DNA of 64,000 nucleotides from Arthrobacter sp. PM3. GTDB taxonomy: Bacteria > Actinomycetota > Actinomycetes > Actinomycetales > Micrococcaceae. Positions within the stretch are counted from its first letter, which is position 1, and every line of letters begins with the position of its first letter. Below the pieces are notes generated by a model. It saw only the letters and a program-made list of their open reading frames with translations. It did no database searches and was not told the origin of the DNA. The stretch is taken from positions 1,490,633-1,554,632 of the forward strand of contig NZ_CP022314.1 in assembly GCF_003352915.1 (NCBI RefSeq), in the 5' to 3' direction. Shown here piece after piece: positions 1-10,154 of this stretch. The position numbers were made by a program, and so were the translations under genes.

Positions 1-525
1 ATCGGGCGTACCAGTTACCGGGTCACGAAGGCGATGCGGCAATGGCTGCGGCTGCGCGACGGCAGATGCCCGTTCCCCGGCTGTAACAACCCGTCGCTGG
101 ATAACGAGGCCGACCACCTGCTGGCCTGGGCCGACGGCGGCGGCACCGGGGTGGCGAATCTGGCCCAGCCCTGCCCGAAACACCACCGGCTCAAACACAA
201 CTCCACCTGGACACCCGGCGGCGCGAGCGGTGAGAGTCCGCCGGGCTGGACCTCACCGTCCGGACGCCACTACGCCAGCGAACACCCCGACTGGGAACCA
301 CCCCGCTGGCCCGAAAATCTCCTGCGCGCAGATCCATTCCCGGACCCCGGCCCGGACCCCGACGCCGCCCTGCCCCAGGACCCCTTCCCCGAATGGGAAC
401 ACTTCACCGACTGGGAACACTTCACCGCCGGGCATCCATGGCCTCCGGCGGACACAGACAATTGGGACGAGCCTCCGCCTCTCGATGAGCCCTGGCCCGA
501 ATCGACTATCTATCAAGCCGCCTGA
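1..525 (+). CDS. HNH endonuclease signature protein, C-terminal part (13E12/DUF222 family)
   Basis: Reading frame open from the first base, so the 5' end lies outside the window; 174 residues remain. The motif YRVTKAMRQWLRLRDG runs into CPFPGCNN, then DHLLAWADGG, NLAQPCPKHHRLKH, which is the Cys/His HNH arrangement found at the C-end of the repetitive DUF222/13E12 family. Such proteins are common in multiple copies in Micrococcaceae and Mycobacterium; members are predicted metal-dependent nucleases, but few have been tested. After the HNH core the tail is acidic, Pro/Trp-rich and contains a short internal repeat (EWEHFT then DWEHFT). Next gene is convergent, 51 bases away. The family is clear; nuclease activity is inferred. 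Confidence 0.85.
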   Translation: MGRTSYRVTKAMRQWLRLRDGRCPFPGCNNPSLDNEADHLLAWADGGGTGVANLAQPCPKHHRLKHNSTWTPGGASGESPPGWTSPSGRHYASEHPDWEPPRWPENLLRADPFPDPGPDPDAALPQDPFPEWEHFTDWEHFTAGHPWPPADTDNWDEPPPLDEPWPESTIYQAA

Positions 526-576
526 CCGGCCAATTGGGTGCCGCGTCAGCGCGGACCTCCCGGCGGAAAACGGTTC

Positions 577-1467
577 CTAGGTGCTGGAAGCTGTCTTCTG
601 CGTGGTTGCCGCCCAGCTGGTCAGCACTTTGATGTTCTCCTCATGCACGGTTCCGGGTTCTGCAGTGTAGATGTTGAGGGTGCGGGCCGCCCTGGTGGGG
701 TTCGACAGCTCGGCCGACTGATACGTCAGCTCGATGAAGCCGACGACGGGATGCTGCAGCCGCTTGACCCCTTCATGAAGCGAACGGACGTCGTGCGACG
801 CCCACATGGTTCGGAATTCGGCACTCAGGGTTGAGAGTTCGCCGACGAGTTCCCTCAGGGCACGGTCACCGGGCTCCCGGCCCGCTTCGGCGCGTAGCAA
901 GGCGACGGTAGCGGCGGCGCCGCCTTCCCAATCGATGAAATAGTCCCGGGCAACTGGATCGAGGAAATGGAACCTGGCGAAGTTGGCCTGTCCGTTGACG
1001 GTGGTGTCGCTTGCAAACATCGGCGCATGGAGGGCCCGGCCCAGCGGGTTGGTGGCGAGGACATCCAACCGGCCGTTGCGCAGGAACACGGCGGACATCG
1101 TAACGGAATCGATCATCCACTGCACCGGTCCCGCAACGGCGGCTTCTTTTCGTCCCACGGGCTGCCGCCCTGCTGGTCGCGCTGCTTTAGCAAGATCGAA
1201 CAAGTAGCCGCGCTCCTCATCGTTGAGCTGCAGGGCACGGGCAACGGATCCGAGCACGTCCTCGGAGACGCCGCTGATGTGGCCCTTTTCGAGCCGGGTG
1301 TACCACTCGATGCTCACCCCGGAGAGGACGGCGACCTCTTCGCGTCGCAGCCCGGGCACACGGCGGCGGGTGCCGGCGGGCAGGCCGACCTGCTCCGGGC
1401 TGAGCCTGGCCCGACGGCTGGCCAGGAAGTCCCGGATGTCGGCGCGGTTGTCACTCGGATTGTCCAT
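577..1467 (-). CDS. XRE-family regulator with MmyB-like ligand-binding domain
   Basis: 296-residue transcription regulator. Residues about 5-70 form a helix-turn-helix that includes RRVPGLRREEVAVLSGVS followed by WYTRLEKG, the hallmark of the MmyB-like XRE subgroup. The remaining ~200 residues resemble the PAS-like MmyB/MLTR ligand-binding domain (FLRNGRLDVLATNPLGRAL, RDYFIDWE). The frame is open further upstream, but the ATG at 1467 places the HTH at the normal N-terminal position, and the extra codons would enter the divergent promoter region. It is transcribed away from an MFS exporter 134 bases away; such pairs are usually regulator and target. Ligand unknown. Confidence 0.85.
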   Translation of the reverse strand: MDNPSDNRADIRDFLASRRARLSPEQVGLPAGTRRRVPGLRREEVAVLSGVSIEWYTRLEKGHISGVSEDVLGSVARALQLNDEERGYLFDLAKAARPAGRQPVGRKEAAVAGPVQWMIDSVTMSAVFLRNGRLDVLATNPLGRALHAPMFASDTTVNGQANFARFHFLDPVARDYFIDWEGGAAATVALLRAEAGREPGDRALRELVGELSTLSAEFRTMWASHDVRSLHEGVKRLQHPVVGFIELTYQSAELSNPTRAARTLNIYTAEPGTVHEENIKVLTSWAATTQKTASST

Positions 1468-1496
1468 CGTTCCACCATATCCCCCGGCTGGGCCCG

Positions 1497-1526
1497 TTGA
1501 GGGGGGAGAGTTTGTACCCCCATAAA
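1497..1526 (+). promoter_or_regulatory. Possible promoter for the MFS exporter
   Basis: Between the divergent regulator and exporter, TTGAGG (1497-1502) and CATAAA (1521-1526) are separated by 18 bases and lie about 75 bases before the exporter start. The spacer carries a G5...C5 inverted run. The match to a vegetative promoter is only fair, and no clear operator could be assigned. Confidence 0.3.
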
Positions 1527-1601
1527 CGCGACCTTCCGGGCCGTCTAAGGGGCTGGTCGGATGGATGGCAGATCCACTTCCGGCCCCAGAGGAGATACTG
1601 C

Positions 1602-2846
1602 ATGCAAGCGACCGCACCGGCTGTGACTTCGGCTGCCCGATCCAACGCAAGCGGGCAGCCGCCCGCCCGGCTTCCATTCGTGGTTTACGTGCTGGCGCTG
1701 GGGACTTTCCTGATGCTCACGAGCGAATTCGTGGTGGCCGGGATTCTTCCGCAAATTGCGGAAAGCCTGCAGGTGGGGGTCGCCCAAGCCGGCTTGCTGA
1801 TCACGGTGTTCGCGATCGGAATGGTGGTGGGTGCGCCTTCGATGGCGTTGCTGACCCTTCGGTTATCGAAGCGCGTGACCTTGATCCTGGCACTCGTCGT
1901 GTTCGTCGTCGGGCATGTCGTCGTCGCCCTGGGACCGGACTTCACCGTGCTCGTGGCAGCCCGGTTCGGCACCGCACTGGCGACGGGTGCTTTCTGGGCG
2001 GTCGCCGCTGTCGTGGCGACGCGCGCCGCGGGCCCGGCGTCCGGTGCGCGCGCTGTCGGGGTTGTGGGCGCCGGCGGTGCACTGGCCACCGTCCTCGGTG
2101 TGCCGCTCGGCGCGTTCGTTGCGCAACTCGTCGGCTGGCGCGGCACCTTCTGGACGCTGGCGGCCGCCGCCGCGGTAGCCACCTTGCTGATCGCCCGCTT
2201 CGTTCCACGCGAGGCGCCTGCGATGCAACCGGCGTCGATCCGTTCTGAACTGGGCGGGCTCCGGTCGGCCCGACTGTGGCTGGCACTGGCTGCCTGCAGT
2301 ACAACCTGCGGAGGCGTGCTCGCCGCCTACTCCTACATCGCTCCAATACTCACCGACCATGCTGGCCTGCCTGAGGCGCAGGTGCCGCTGGTGCTCACGG
2401 GATTCGGCGTCGGATCAGTCGTCGGCACGCTCCTCTGCGGCCGCTACGGCGACGCACACCCGGCCATGATAACCATCGTCACCCCGGCCGTGACCACCGT
2501 CCTCCTGCTGGCGATCACTTTGGTCTCCGGTTCGCCGTGGCTGACCGGCGCTCTAGTGGTACTGCTGGGCCTGTTCGGCCTTAGCGCCAACAGTGTGCTG
2601 ATTCACCTCGCGGTCCGTTTCGCCGGGACCGCCGCAACGCTCGGATCCGCGCTCAGCGTCTCCGCGTTCAACCTCGGCACCGCCATCGGCAGCGCCGTCG
2701 CCGGTGCCGCCCTGCTGACGCCTCTGGGCATCTCCGGCCCGCCCATGGTTGGAACGGCCATCGTCGCGTTGACCCTGCTCCCCACCGTTGCCCTCGCGCT
2801 CAAGGGGCGCCGCCGCGCGACGACCCAAGAAAGCGCGACGGCGTAG
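1602..2846 (+). CDS. MFS drug exporter, Cmx/CmrA-like (DHA1 family)
   Basis: 414-residue integral membrane protein with about 12 hydrophobic segments. The N-terminal part, with LALGTFLMLTSEFVVAGILP and later AIGMVVGAPSMALLT, is the signature of proton-driven DHA1 drug exporters of the Cmx/CmrA chloramphenicol-efflux group. Start chosen at the ATG preceded by AGAGGAG seven bases upstream; an upstream in-frame ATG would add residues unlike the family. It probably exports a small toxic or signalling compound through the cytoplasmic membrane. The divergent MmyB-like regulator is the likely controller. Substrate cannot be read from sequence; chloramphenicol is a family-level guess. Confidence 0.85.
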   Translation: MQATAPAVTSAARSNASGQPPARLPFVVYVLALGTFLMLTSEFVVAGILPQIAESLQVGVAQAGLLITVFAIGMVVGAPSMALLTLRLSKRVTLILALVVFVVGHVVVALGPDFTVLVAARFGTALATGAFWAVAAVVATRAAGPASGARAVGVVGAGGALATVLGVPLGAFVAQLVGWRGTFWTLAAAAAVATLLIARFVPREAPAMQPASIRSELGGLRSARLWLALAACSTTCGGVLAAYSYIAPILTDHAGLPEAQVPLVLTGFGVGSVVGTLLCGRYGDAHPAMITIVTPAVTTVLLLAITLVSGSPWLTGALVVLLGLFGLSANSVLIHLAVRFAGTAATLGSALSVSAFNLGTAIGSAVAGAALLTPLGISGPPMVGTAIVALTLLPTVALALKGRRRATTQESATA

Positions 2847-2953
2847 TTCCCACCGGTGCGTGCGGGAGACTACGCTTTTGCCTGCTGGCGCAGGCACTTG
2901 CCAACCAGGCACAGATTGGCCAGGGTGGCAGGGCACATGGTGAGGACGGCACG

Positions 2954-3472
2954 GTGACCAGAGAGACGAGACTCAGCGGACCGCACTGGCGGCGGGTGGT
3001 GGCAACGCTTGCTGACACCGACGCACGAACCGTCTACGCGCAAGTCGTGCTCGGCGTCGGGCTCCCGGACGTCCTTCCTGGTCTGAACGACCAGCGGCGA
3101 GCCCGGGCCATCGCCGCCCTGATTGAGTCCGGGCTCGTCGAACGGAGGGCCGACAACGAACTGGAGGCGCCTGAGGCGATCTTCCGCGAGCTTCTCAAGC
3201 AACAACCCCGCCGGCAGGCGCAGACCGGACTGGATCGCTTCATGCGCCTGGGCAAAATCGAAAGGTATCCGGCCAACTTGAAGGAGCGGCGGGAACTCCT
3301 CGCGTGGATTGTCAGCGACGCAATCGAACCGGGAGAACGCCTTACGGAAAGACAGGTCAATGAACGGCTTCTCAGTTATTCCGACGACGTCGTGATGCTG
3401 CGCCGCTACATGGTCGACTTCGGTCTGCTGGAACGCACGCCCTCGGGCTCCTCGTACTCGCGGCCCCAATGA
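2954..3472 (+). CDS. DUF2087 domain-containing protein
   Basis: 172 residues, GTG start with GAGGAC upstream. The N-half (about 10-75) looks like a winged-helix-type fold (DARTVYAQVVLG, RARAIAALIESGLVERR). The C-half (about 95-170) is DUF2087: RYPANLKERRELLAWIV, then TERQVNERLL, DDVVMLRRYMVDFGLLER and SGSSYSR. DUF2087 commonly ends DNA-binding proteins of ArsR/transcription-regulator type in Gram-positives, so a regulatory role is plausible but unproven. It stands alone between the exporter and a secreted esterase, with about 110 and 180 bases on either side. Confidence 0.75.
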   Translation: MTRETRLSGPHWRRVVATLADTDARTVYAQVVLGVGLPDVLPGLNDQRRARAIAALIESGLVERRADNELEAPEAIFRELLKQQPRRQAQTGLDRFMRLGKIERYPANLKERRELLAWIVSDAIEPGERLTERQVNERLLSYSDDVVMLRRYMVDFGLLERTPSGSSYSRPQ

Positions 3473-3653
3473 TGGATCCCTGCGGCCCGGGCCCGCGTTC
3501 GCAACCTTGACTTTGTGAAGACGCCGTGCCCAATATCGTCACGGGAGGGCCATCCTTTTGGCCTGGTCCCTCTGTTTCGTTGCGGTCGCGGCCGTCTCAT
3601 TTACCCGGGGTTTAGATTGCTCCCGAAGGAGCCCCAGGAGAGAGTCCTCACTG

Positions 3654-4532
3654 ATGCAGGTCCGTACATCTCCGCTTCGCGGCGCATCCCAAGGACGCCG
3701 CAGATTCAAGGTGCACCCGACACGATATCAACCAGGCCACAGGTCACTGAGGTTGACGGCATGGCTGGTCGCGATGGTGTTCGCCACCGCTACTGCTTCG
3801 GCGGCGCCAGCACATGCCGCCCAGCCGCCGGACGGATGCGCGCAGGTACGCGTTGTCGCGGCCAGAGGCTCGGGGCAAAACCCGTTCACTGCCAACAGCG
3901 GTATGGGGCCGGAAGTAGAGACGTTCTTCTCATCGCTGAAAGCCCAATTGCCCGGTGTTGACGTCCGGTACTGGGCAGACCCGTATCCTGCCGTTGCCGT
4001 TTCGTCTTTTGCGTATGCACCGGGCTACAAGGGTTCCCGCTATAGCGCCAGCGTCCAGCAAGGCGAACTTCTCGCGGACCGATACGTCCACGACCACCTC
4101 AATGGCTGCCCGTCGGAACATCTGGTGATAGCCGGGTACTCCCAGGGCGCTCATGTCCTGCACGACATCTGGAACAAATACGCAGGCAACGGGGGTCTCG
4201 ACAAGCTGCGTGGGCGCTTGGACGGACTTGTGCTGTTTGCTGATCCGCTTTTCGATGCTTCACAGCGAAACCCGGTTCCCGACTACAGCCTGGACATCGG
4301 CACCTTCACGCAGTCCAACCACGGCGGAATTCTGGGATCCAACGCGGTTGTATGGACTCCTCAACAAGAGACAACCCATTTCATGCATTCCTACTGCCGG
4401 GGCGGCGATCCGGTATGTGACGCCGTCGGCTGGAACGTGGGAATCCATACGTCTTACGTTAATGGCGGGATTCCCCAGGGGGCTGCAGAGTCCTTGTCGA
4501 GGTGGCTCAGCGGGCACTACTTCCACTCTTAG
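3654..4532 (+). CDS. Secreted cutinase-family serine esterase
   Basis: 292 residues from the ATG at 3654 (AGGAG at 3636-3640, a rather long spacing); an upstream in-frame start would give an unlikely N-terminus. Residues ~30-60 make an Arg-rich n-region, a hydrophobic stretch (AWLVAMVFATATASAAPAHA) and an AHA-A cleavage site, so the protein is probably exported. The mature part has the cutinase nucleophile motif GYSQG, and the Asp and His of the triad in CRGGDPVCD and, 9 residues later, GIHTSY; paired cysteines are also in place. Cutinases hydrolyse cutin, polyesters or lipid esters outside the cell. Substrate unknown; no partner genes nearby. Confidence 0.85.
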   Translation: MQVRTSPLRGASQGRRRFKVHPTRYQPGHRSLRLTAWLVAMVFATATASAAPAHAAQPPDGCAQVRVVAARGSGQNPFTANSGMGPEVETFFSSLKAQLPGVDVRYWADPYPAVAVSSFAYAPGYKGSRYSASVQQGELLADRYVHDHLNGCPSEHLVIAGYSQGAHVLHDIWNKYAGNGGLDKLRGRLDGLVLFADPLFDASQRNPVPDYSLDIGTFTQSNHGGILGSNAVVWTPQQETTHFMHSYCRGGDPVCDAVGWNVGIHTSYVNGGIPQGAAESLSRWLSGHYFHS

Positions 4533-4654
4533 GCCGGGCCCAGGGACTCCGGCCTCATAGCACCCTGTGATCAGCGTCTCAAATAAGTCGGCCCGCAAGC
4601 GGGAACCCGGCGACGGCAGGTAAAGTTATCTATTCGTAACATTCCCTGACTGAA

Positions 4655-5479
4655 ATGCGTAAGACTATGCCTGCAGACTCCGCAACCGACGACAAACCGA
4701 AACCGTTCCTCGGACTCAATGGCCCCCAGACGATTGGCTCGGCTTTGGCCGCAGTGACCTCCGCACTCGTGGGATCATTCCTGGGCGTTGCCGGGACGCT
4801 CATTGGCGCCGCGCTTGGCTCTGTCATCGCCACGGTGGGCGCCGCTCTCTACGCCCGGACGCTCAGTTCGGCTGCCACCGTGGCGATGAAGAATATCCCG
4901 CAGCGGCGCAGGGGCAGACTGCCCGCGGACGACGCGCTGGCCGCTGTCGCTGCCGGCGAGAGCGACGAACCCCCGGCCAAACGCGTGAGGAGGCCGATGA
5001 CCCCCAAGACTTGGATCAGAGTCGGGGCCGTCAGTGCTGCCGCCTTCGTCGTCGCGATGGTCGGTCTCACGGCGGTCGAATTCGGCACCCATAAGCCCAT
5101 CTCCAGCCTTATGTCGTCGACATCGAGCGCGAACGGTACGACCGGACAGACGACGCTGGGCGCCGCGTTCAGCGGCAATCAGACCGCCCCGGACAAGACA
5201 GACAAACCGGCTGCAGACCCGAAGGACGTGCCTGAACAAGTCGGGGATAGCACCAAGGGTCAGGGTGGCCAGACAACGGACGTTAGCCCCAGCCCTGATG
5301 CCGGGGACGGCGGCTCGACAGGAATTCAAGGGCCGGGAGCCGCCCAGTCGAACCCCACGACGCCAGCGGACCTCACGCCCGCAACCGAACAGAGCCCGAC
5401 GCCGGCCCCCGAGCCTGCACAGACCCTGAATCCGGACGTATCCCCGACTTCAGGAGCAACCGAGCAGCCCGCACCGTGA
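4655..5479 (+). CDS. Membrane protein with glycine-zipper segment and disordered outer tail
   Basis: 274 residues; no family recognised. Residues ~25-70 hold a long Gly/Ala small-residue helix pair (GSFLGVAGTLIGAALGSVIA) typical of glycine-zipper membrane segments. A basic/charged linker follows (RRRGR ... KRVRRPMTPK), then one transmembrane helix (VGAVSAAAFVVAMVGLTAV, ~130-150) and a Ser/Thr/Pro/Gly-rich low-complexity tail of ~120 residues that is probably extracytoplasmic. An ATG four codons downstream (4667) is an equally possible start because neither has a strong ribosome site. Function unknown; such tails occur on cell-envelope anchored proteins. Confidence 0.7.
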   Translation: MRKTMPADSATDDKPKPFLGLNGPQTIGSALAAVTSALVGSFLGVAGTLIGAALGSVIATVGAALYARTLSSAATVAMKNIPQRRRGRLPADDALAAVAAGESDEPPAKRVRRPMTPKTWIRVGAVSAAAFVVAMVGLTAVEFGTHKPISSLMSSTSSANGTTGQTTLGAAFSGNQTAPDKTDKPAADPKDVPEQVGDSTKGQGGQTTDVSPSPDAGDGGSTGIQGPGAAQSNPTTPADLTPATEQSPTPAPEPAQTLNPDVSPTSGATEQPAP

Positions 5480-5589
5480 TGACGAATCCGGATTCAGGAA
5501 CGACAGGAATGTCGGTACCGGTCGGAAACTGAGCCGAAGTTGGATAGACAGTCGGTCCGGCCGCCGTCCATAGATCTGACCGAACGCAA

Positions 5590-5619
5590 CGACCCCGCAC
5601 GCTTCTGCGTGCGGGGTCG
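5590..5619. terminator. Bidirectional intrinsic terminator, convergent genes
   Basis: Perfect 13-bp stem (5590-5602 with 5607-5619), TTCT loop, followed by TTTCGGCTTT on the plus strand. It lies 41 bases past the nrdF stop and ~110 past the stop of the plus-strand membrane protein, so it can end both transcripts. Confidence 0.8.
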
Positions 5620-5659
5620 TTTCGGCTTTCAAGAGCCAGGGCAGCGACGACAGAGAGAC

Positions 5660-6643
<984 letters not shown>

Positions 6644-6673
6644 TCAATGTTGGGTTAGTTCTCTAGTTAAAGC

Positions 6674-6705
6674 GTACGACGGCGGGCGGGCACCCGCCGT
6701 CGTAC
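6674..6705 (-). terminator. Hairpin between nrdE and nrdF (attenuator-like)
   Basis: Perfect 13-bp stem (6674-6686 with 6693-6705) and six-base loop directly after nrdE. On the minus strand it is followed by GCTTTAACTAG, a poor U-tract. It may be a leaky terminator or an mRNA 3'-end stabiliser that lowers nrdF relative to, or uncouples it from, nrdE. Confidence 0.55.
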
Positions 6706-6725
6706 TCGCATGCCTCAGTCGGAGG

Positions 6726-8945
6726 CTAGAGCATGCAGCTGACGCAGCCCTCCACCTCGGTCCCTTCCAGCGCGAGCTGGCGGAGACGGATGTAGTAGAT
6801 GGTCTTGATGCCCTTCTTCCAGGCGTAGATCTGGGCCTTGTTGATGTCGCGCGTGGTGGCGGTGTCCTTGAAGAACAGGGTCAGGGACAGGCCCTGGTCC
6901 ACGTGCTGCGTGGCGGCGGCGTAGGTGTCGATAACCTTCTCGTAGCCGATCTCATAGGCGTCCTGGTAGTACTCCAGGTTGTCGTTGGTCAGGTACGGCG
7001 CCGGGTAGTACACGCGGCCCAGTTTGCCTTCCTTGCGGATCTCGATCTTGGACGCCACCGGGTGGATCGAGGAGGTGGAGTTGTTGATGTAGGAGATCGA
7101 GCCGGTCGGCGGGACAGCCTGCAGGTTCTGGTTGTAGATGCCGTGCTCCATGACGGATGCCTTCAGCTCACGCCAGTCATCCTGGGTGGGGATGTGGATG
7201 TTCTTGAAAAGCTCGGCGACCTTGGCCGTCTGCGGCACCCATTCCTGCTCGGTGTACTTGTCGAAGAACTCGCCGGAGGCGTACTTGGACTTCTCGAAGC
7301 CGCCGAAGGTCTGGCCGGTCTGGATGGCCAGCAGGTTGGAGGCGCGGACCGCGTGGAACACCACCGAGTAGAAGTAGATGTTGGTGAAGTCCAGGCCCTC
7401 TTCGGAACCGTAGTGGACCCGCTCGCGGGCCAGGTAGCCGTGCAGGTTCATCTGGCCCAAGCCAATGGCGTGGCTCTGGTCGTTGCCGCGGGCGATCGAG
7501 GGCACCGAGGTGATGTTGGACATGTCCGAGACAGCCGAGAGGGACCGGATGGCCGTCTCGATGGTCAGACCGAAGTCCGGTGAGTCCATGGTCTTGGCGA
7601 TGTTCAGCGAGCCCAGGTTGCAGGAGATGTCCTTGCCCGTGTGGTCGTAGGACAGGTCATCGTGGTACGTCGTGGGCTGGGAAACCTGGAGGATCTCCGA
7701 GCACAGGTTGGACATGATGATCTTGCCGTCAATCGGGTTCTCCCGGTTCACGGTGTCCTCGAACATGATGTACGGGTAGCCGGACTCGAACTGGATCTCG
7801 GCGAGGGTCTGGAAGAACTCGCGCGCCTTGATCTTGGTCTTCTTGATCCGGGAATCGTCCACCATCTCGTAGTACTTCTCGGTGACCGAGACGTCGGAGA
7901 ACGGCATCCCGTAGACCTTTTCGACGTCGTACGGGGAGAACAGGTACATGTCCTCGTCCCGCTTGGCGAGCTCGAAGGTGATGTCCGGGATCACGACGCC
8001 GAGCGAGAGGGTCTTGATGCGGATTTTCTCGTCCGCGTTCTCGCGCTTGGTGTCCAGGAAGCGGTAGATGTCCGGGTGGTGCGCGTGCAGGTACACGGCG
8101 CCGGCGCCCTGGCGGGCACCGAGCTGGTTGGCGTAGGAGAAGCTGTCTTCGAGGAGCTTCATCACGGGGATGACGCCGGAGGACTGGTTCTCGATCTGCT
8201 TGATCGGCGCGCCGACCTCACGGATGTTCGTCAGCGCGAACGCGACGCCGCCGCCGCGCTTGGACAGCTGCAGGGCCGAGTTGATGGAACGGCCGATCGA
8301 CTCCATGTTGTCTTCGATGCGCAGCAGGAAGCAGGAGACCAGCTCGCCGCGCTGCTTCTTGCCGGCGTTCAGGAACGTCGGGGTGGCCGGCTGGAAGCGG
8401 CCCTCGATGATCTCGTCGACCATCTGGGTGGCAAGCTTCTCGTCGCCGCGGGCCAGGTGCAGGGCCACCATGCAGACGCGGTCCTCGTAGCGCTCCAGGA
8501 AGCGCTTTCCGTCGAACGTCTTCAGCGTGTAGGAGGTGTAGAACTTGAACGCGCCGAGGAAGGTCTCGAAGCGGAACTTCTTCTTGTACGCGCGGTTGAA
8601 GAGCTCGCGGATGAAGTTCATCGTGTACTGGTCGAGGGTCTCGCGCTCGTAGTACTCGTTCTTCACGAGGTAGTCGAGCTTTTCCTCGAGGTCGTGGAAA
8701 AACACGGTGTTGTTGTTCACGTGCTGCAGGAAGTACTGGTGCGCGGCCTCGCGGTCGGCCTCAAACTGGATCTCGCCGCTGGGTCCGTAGAGGTTCAGCA
8801 TGGCATTGAGCTCGTGGTAGCCCAGACCCTTGTAGGCGGCCGGCATCTCGGGCTTCTGCTTAAGTTCGACGGCGGCACCGGTGTTGGTGCCCGTGGGCAG
8901 GCCCCCGCCTTCGGTCACTGCTTTGTCTGCGACAGTCGTGTCCAA
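6726..8945 (-). CDS. nrdE: Class Ib ribonucleotide reductase, alpha (catalytic) subunit
   Basis: Catalytic subunit that converts NDPs to dNDPs in the cytoplasm. Key cysteines are present in [19 protein letters not shown] and the C-terminal shuttle GCVSCML, which is re-reduced by NrdH. There is no N-terminal ATP-cone, as expected for class Ib. The start is a judgement: a TTG at 8945 preceded by GGAAGAG gives 739 residues and a 31-base overlap with nrdI. An ATG at 8846 would give 706 residues, closer to the family norm, but has no ribosome site. Frame openness beyond 8945 is due to overlap with nrdI. Operon: nrdH-nrdI-nrdE-(hairpin)-nrdF. Confidence 0.95.
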   Translation of the reverse strand: MDTTVADKAVTEGGGLPTGTNTGAAVELKQKPEMPAAYKGLGYHELNAMLNLYGPSGEIQFEADREAAHQYFLQHVNNNTVFFHDLEEKLDYLVKNEYYERETLDQYTMNFIRELFNRAYKKKFRFETFLGAFKFYTSYTLKTFDGKRFLERYEDRVCMVALHLARGDEKLATQMVDEIIEGRFQPATPTFLNAGKKQRGELVSCFLLRIEDNMESIGRSINSALQLSKRGGGVAFALTNIREVGAPIKQIENQSSGVIPVMKLLEDSFSYANQLGARQGAGAVYLHAHHPDIYRFLDTKRENADEKIRIKTLSLGVVIPDITFELAKRDEDMYLFSPYDVEKVYGMPFSDVSVTEKYYEMVDDSRIKKTKIKAREFFQTLAEIQFESGYPYIMFEDTVNRENPIDGKIIMSNLCSEILQVSQPTTYHDDLSYDHTGKDISCNLGSLNIAKTMDSPDFGLTIETAIRSLSAVSDMSNITSVPSIARGNDQSHAIGLGQMNLHGYLARERVHYGSEEGLDFTNIYFYSVVFHAVRASNLLAIQTGQTFGGFEKSKYASGEFFDKYTEQEWVPQTAKVAELFKNIHIPTQDDWRELKASVMEHGIYNQNLQAVPPTGSISYINNSTSSIHPVASKIEIRKEGKLGRVYYPAPYLTNDNLEYYQDAYEIGYEKVIDTYAAATQHVDQGLSLTLFFKDTATTRDINKAQIYAWKKGIKTIYYIRLRQLALEGTEVEGCVSCML

Positions 8946-9502
8946 AACTCTTCCAATCCTTCTTGTACACGGGAGACGTCTTCCGGCGTGCCCATGAGTT
9001 CGAACCTGTATAGGTGGGGGACGTTGCATTTTGCGGCGATGATGTCCCCCGCCATGCAGTAGTTATCCCCGAAATTCGTGTTGCCCGCTCCGATCACGCC
9101 GCGGACCAGCGCCCGGTTGCCCGGGTTGTTCAAGAACCTGATGACCTGCTTCGGGACCGATCCCTCTCCCCCGGTGCCGCCGTAGGTCGGCACCACCAGC
9201 ACGTAGGGCTCGCATGCCTCCAGCGGAGCGTCCCTCAGGTAGAGAGGGATCCTGGCGGCCTCGACGCCCAGTTTTGCAACGAAGCGTGCGGTGTTCTCGG
9301 ATGTGGAGGAAAAGTAGATCAGCCGGCTGTGTGTCTGTTCCGGAGACGCCTGTTCCGGGGCCGCCGTGCTGACCGCTTCCCCACCGTCAGCCCGGGCAAC
9401 TGCCCGATCCTTGCTTGCCAGGTTCTCCGTAGTTGCCAGTTTTTTGGTTGCCGCCGGGCCTTTGGTTGCTGCCCGGCTCTCAGTGGTTGTGAGTGCAGCC
9501 AT
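8915..9502 (-). CDS. nrdI: NrdI flavodoxin-like protein with N-terminal extension
   Basis: 195 residues from the ATG at 9502, which has GAGGTG six bases upstream; a GTG at 9511 sits inside that ribosome site. NrdI is an FMN flavodoxin that supplies oxidant to assemble the Mn(III)2-Tyr cofactor of NrdF. The core is residues ~60-195: [14 protein letters not shown] (phosphate loop), VPTYGGTGG, and [15 protein letters not shown]. The first ~60 residues are an Ala/Thr/Glu-rich, probably disordered leader not present in most NrdI proteins of ~130-150 residues. The 3' end overlaps nrdE. Function certain; role of the extension unknown. Confidence 0.95.
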   Translation of the reverse strand: MAALTTTESRAATKGPAATKKLATTENLASKDRAVARADGGEAVSTAAPEQASPEQTHSRLIYFSSTSENTARFVAKLGVEAARIPLYLRDAPLEACEPYVLVVPTYGGTGGEGSVPKQVIRFLNNPGNRALVRGVIGAGNTNFGDNYCMAGDIIAAKCNVPHLYRFELMGTPEDVSRVQEGLEEFWTRLSQTKQ

Positions 9503-9556
9503 AGGGCTCACCTCGTCTGCCGGGAAATCCCGCCCGGCGGCGGGTTCCGGGGCGTT

Positions 9557-9802
9557 TCAGGCTACAGCGACGGCGGCAGCCTGCGCCAGTTCTTCAATCT
9601 TGTCCGGGCGGAAGCCGGACCAGTGGTCCTGGTCGGTAACGACGACCGGGGCCTGCATGTAGCCCAGGGACTTCAGGCGCTCGAGGGCTTCCGCGTCCTG
9701 GGAAATGTCGACGCTCTGGTAGGCGATGCCCTTCTTGTCCAGAGCGCGGTAGGTCGCGTTGCACTGAACGCAGGCCGGCTTCGTGTAAACCGTAACGGTC
9801 AT
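9557..9802 (-). CDS. nrdH: Glutaredoxin-like protein NrdH, electron donor for NrdEF
   Basis: 81 residues, full length. The redox motif CVQC near the N-terminus (YTKPACVQCNATYRALDKKG) and WSGFRPDKI near the C-terminus are diagnostic of NrdH, which is reduced by thioredoxin reductase rather than glutathione and recycles the NrdE C-terminal cysteines. AAGGGGAC precedes the ATG. First gene of the operon; nrdI follows after 54 bases. The promoter about 80 bases upstream overlaps an NrdR-box-like palindrome. Confidence 0.97.
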   Translation of the reverse strand: MTVTVYTKPACVQCNATYRALDKKGIAYQSVDISQDAEALERLKSLGYMQAPVVVTDQDHWSGFRPDKIEELAQAAAVAVA

Positions 9803-9880
9803 GGTCTTAGTCCCCTTAGTTGAAAATCATTTCGGAGCGCTTCCCCGGCTCCGACTGTCCCGCGTTCATGCTCTGCTGGA

Positions 9881-9909
9881 ACTGTATGTCGATACTACAT
9901 GTAGTGCAA
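9881..9909 (-). promoter_or_regulatory. nrdHIEF promoter overlapping an NrdR-box-like palindrome
   Basis: On the minus strand, TTGCAC (9904-9909) and TACAGT (9881-9886) are separated by 17 bases. The spacer contains the palindrome ACTACATGTAGT (9894-9905), which fits the actinobacterial NrdR box. NrdR is an ATP/dATP-sensing repressor of ribonucleotide reductase genes, and sites normally occur in pairs. A weaker partner (AGATGATGTATT, 9929-9940) lies upstream, 35 bases centre to centre, slightly off the usual three helical turns. Repression by blocking polymerase is inferred from the overlap. Confidence 0.7.
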
Positions 9910-9940
9910 GAGCCTCGCGTGGACCCCAAGATGATGTATT

Positions 9941-10154
9941 ACAAGTATGTCATTTAACCCACCGTTAATCCACAGGAGGGGGCCCTCCAAATGTCCGGAA
10001 TTACGCCGGTTTGGCGGACGAAATCCACACCCTGTGGAGTAGTTAGCCACATTAATCACCCCCGCGTGTCGCACCGCAGACGGCGTGTCGCGGACATCTT
10101 CCGGGGTCTGTTTGGTGGCGCGAAACACTGCATCTGGTGTCCGGCCACACGAAA
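9941..10154. other. Gene-free remainder of the nrdH upstream region
   Basis: Nothing with coding character is seen between the nrd promoter region and the terminator at 10155. Short open frames on both strands lack ribosome sites and family resemblance. It separates two minus-strand units: nrdHIEF starts on one side and the lipid-modification operon ends on the other. Confidence 0.5.
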
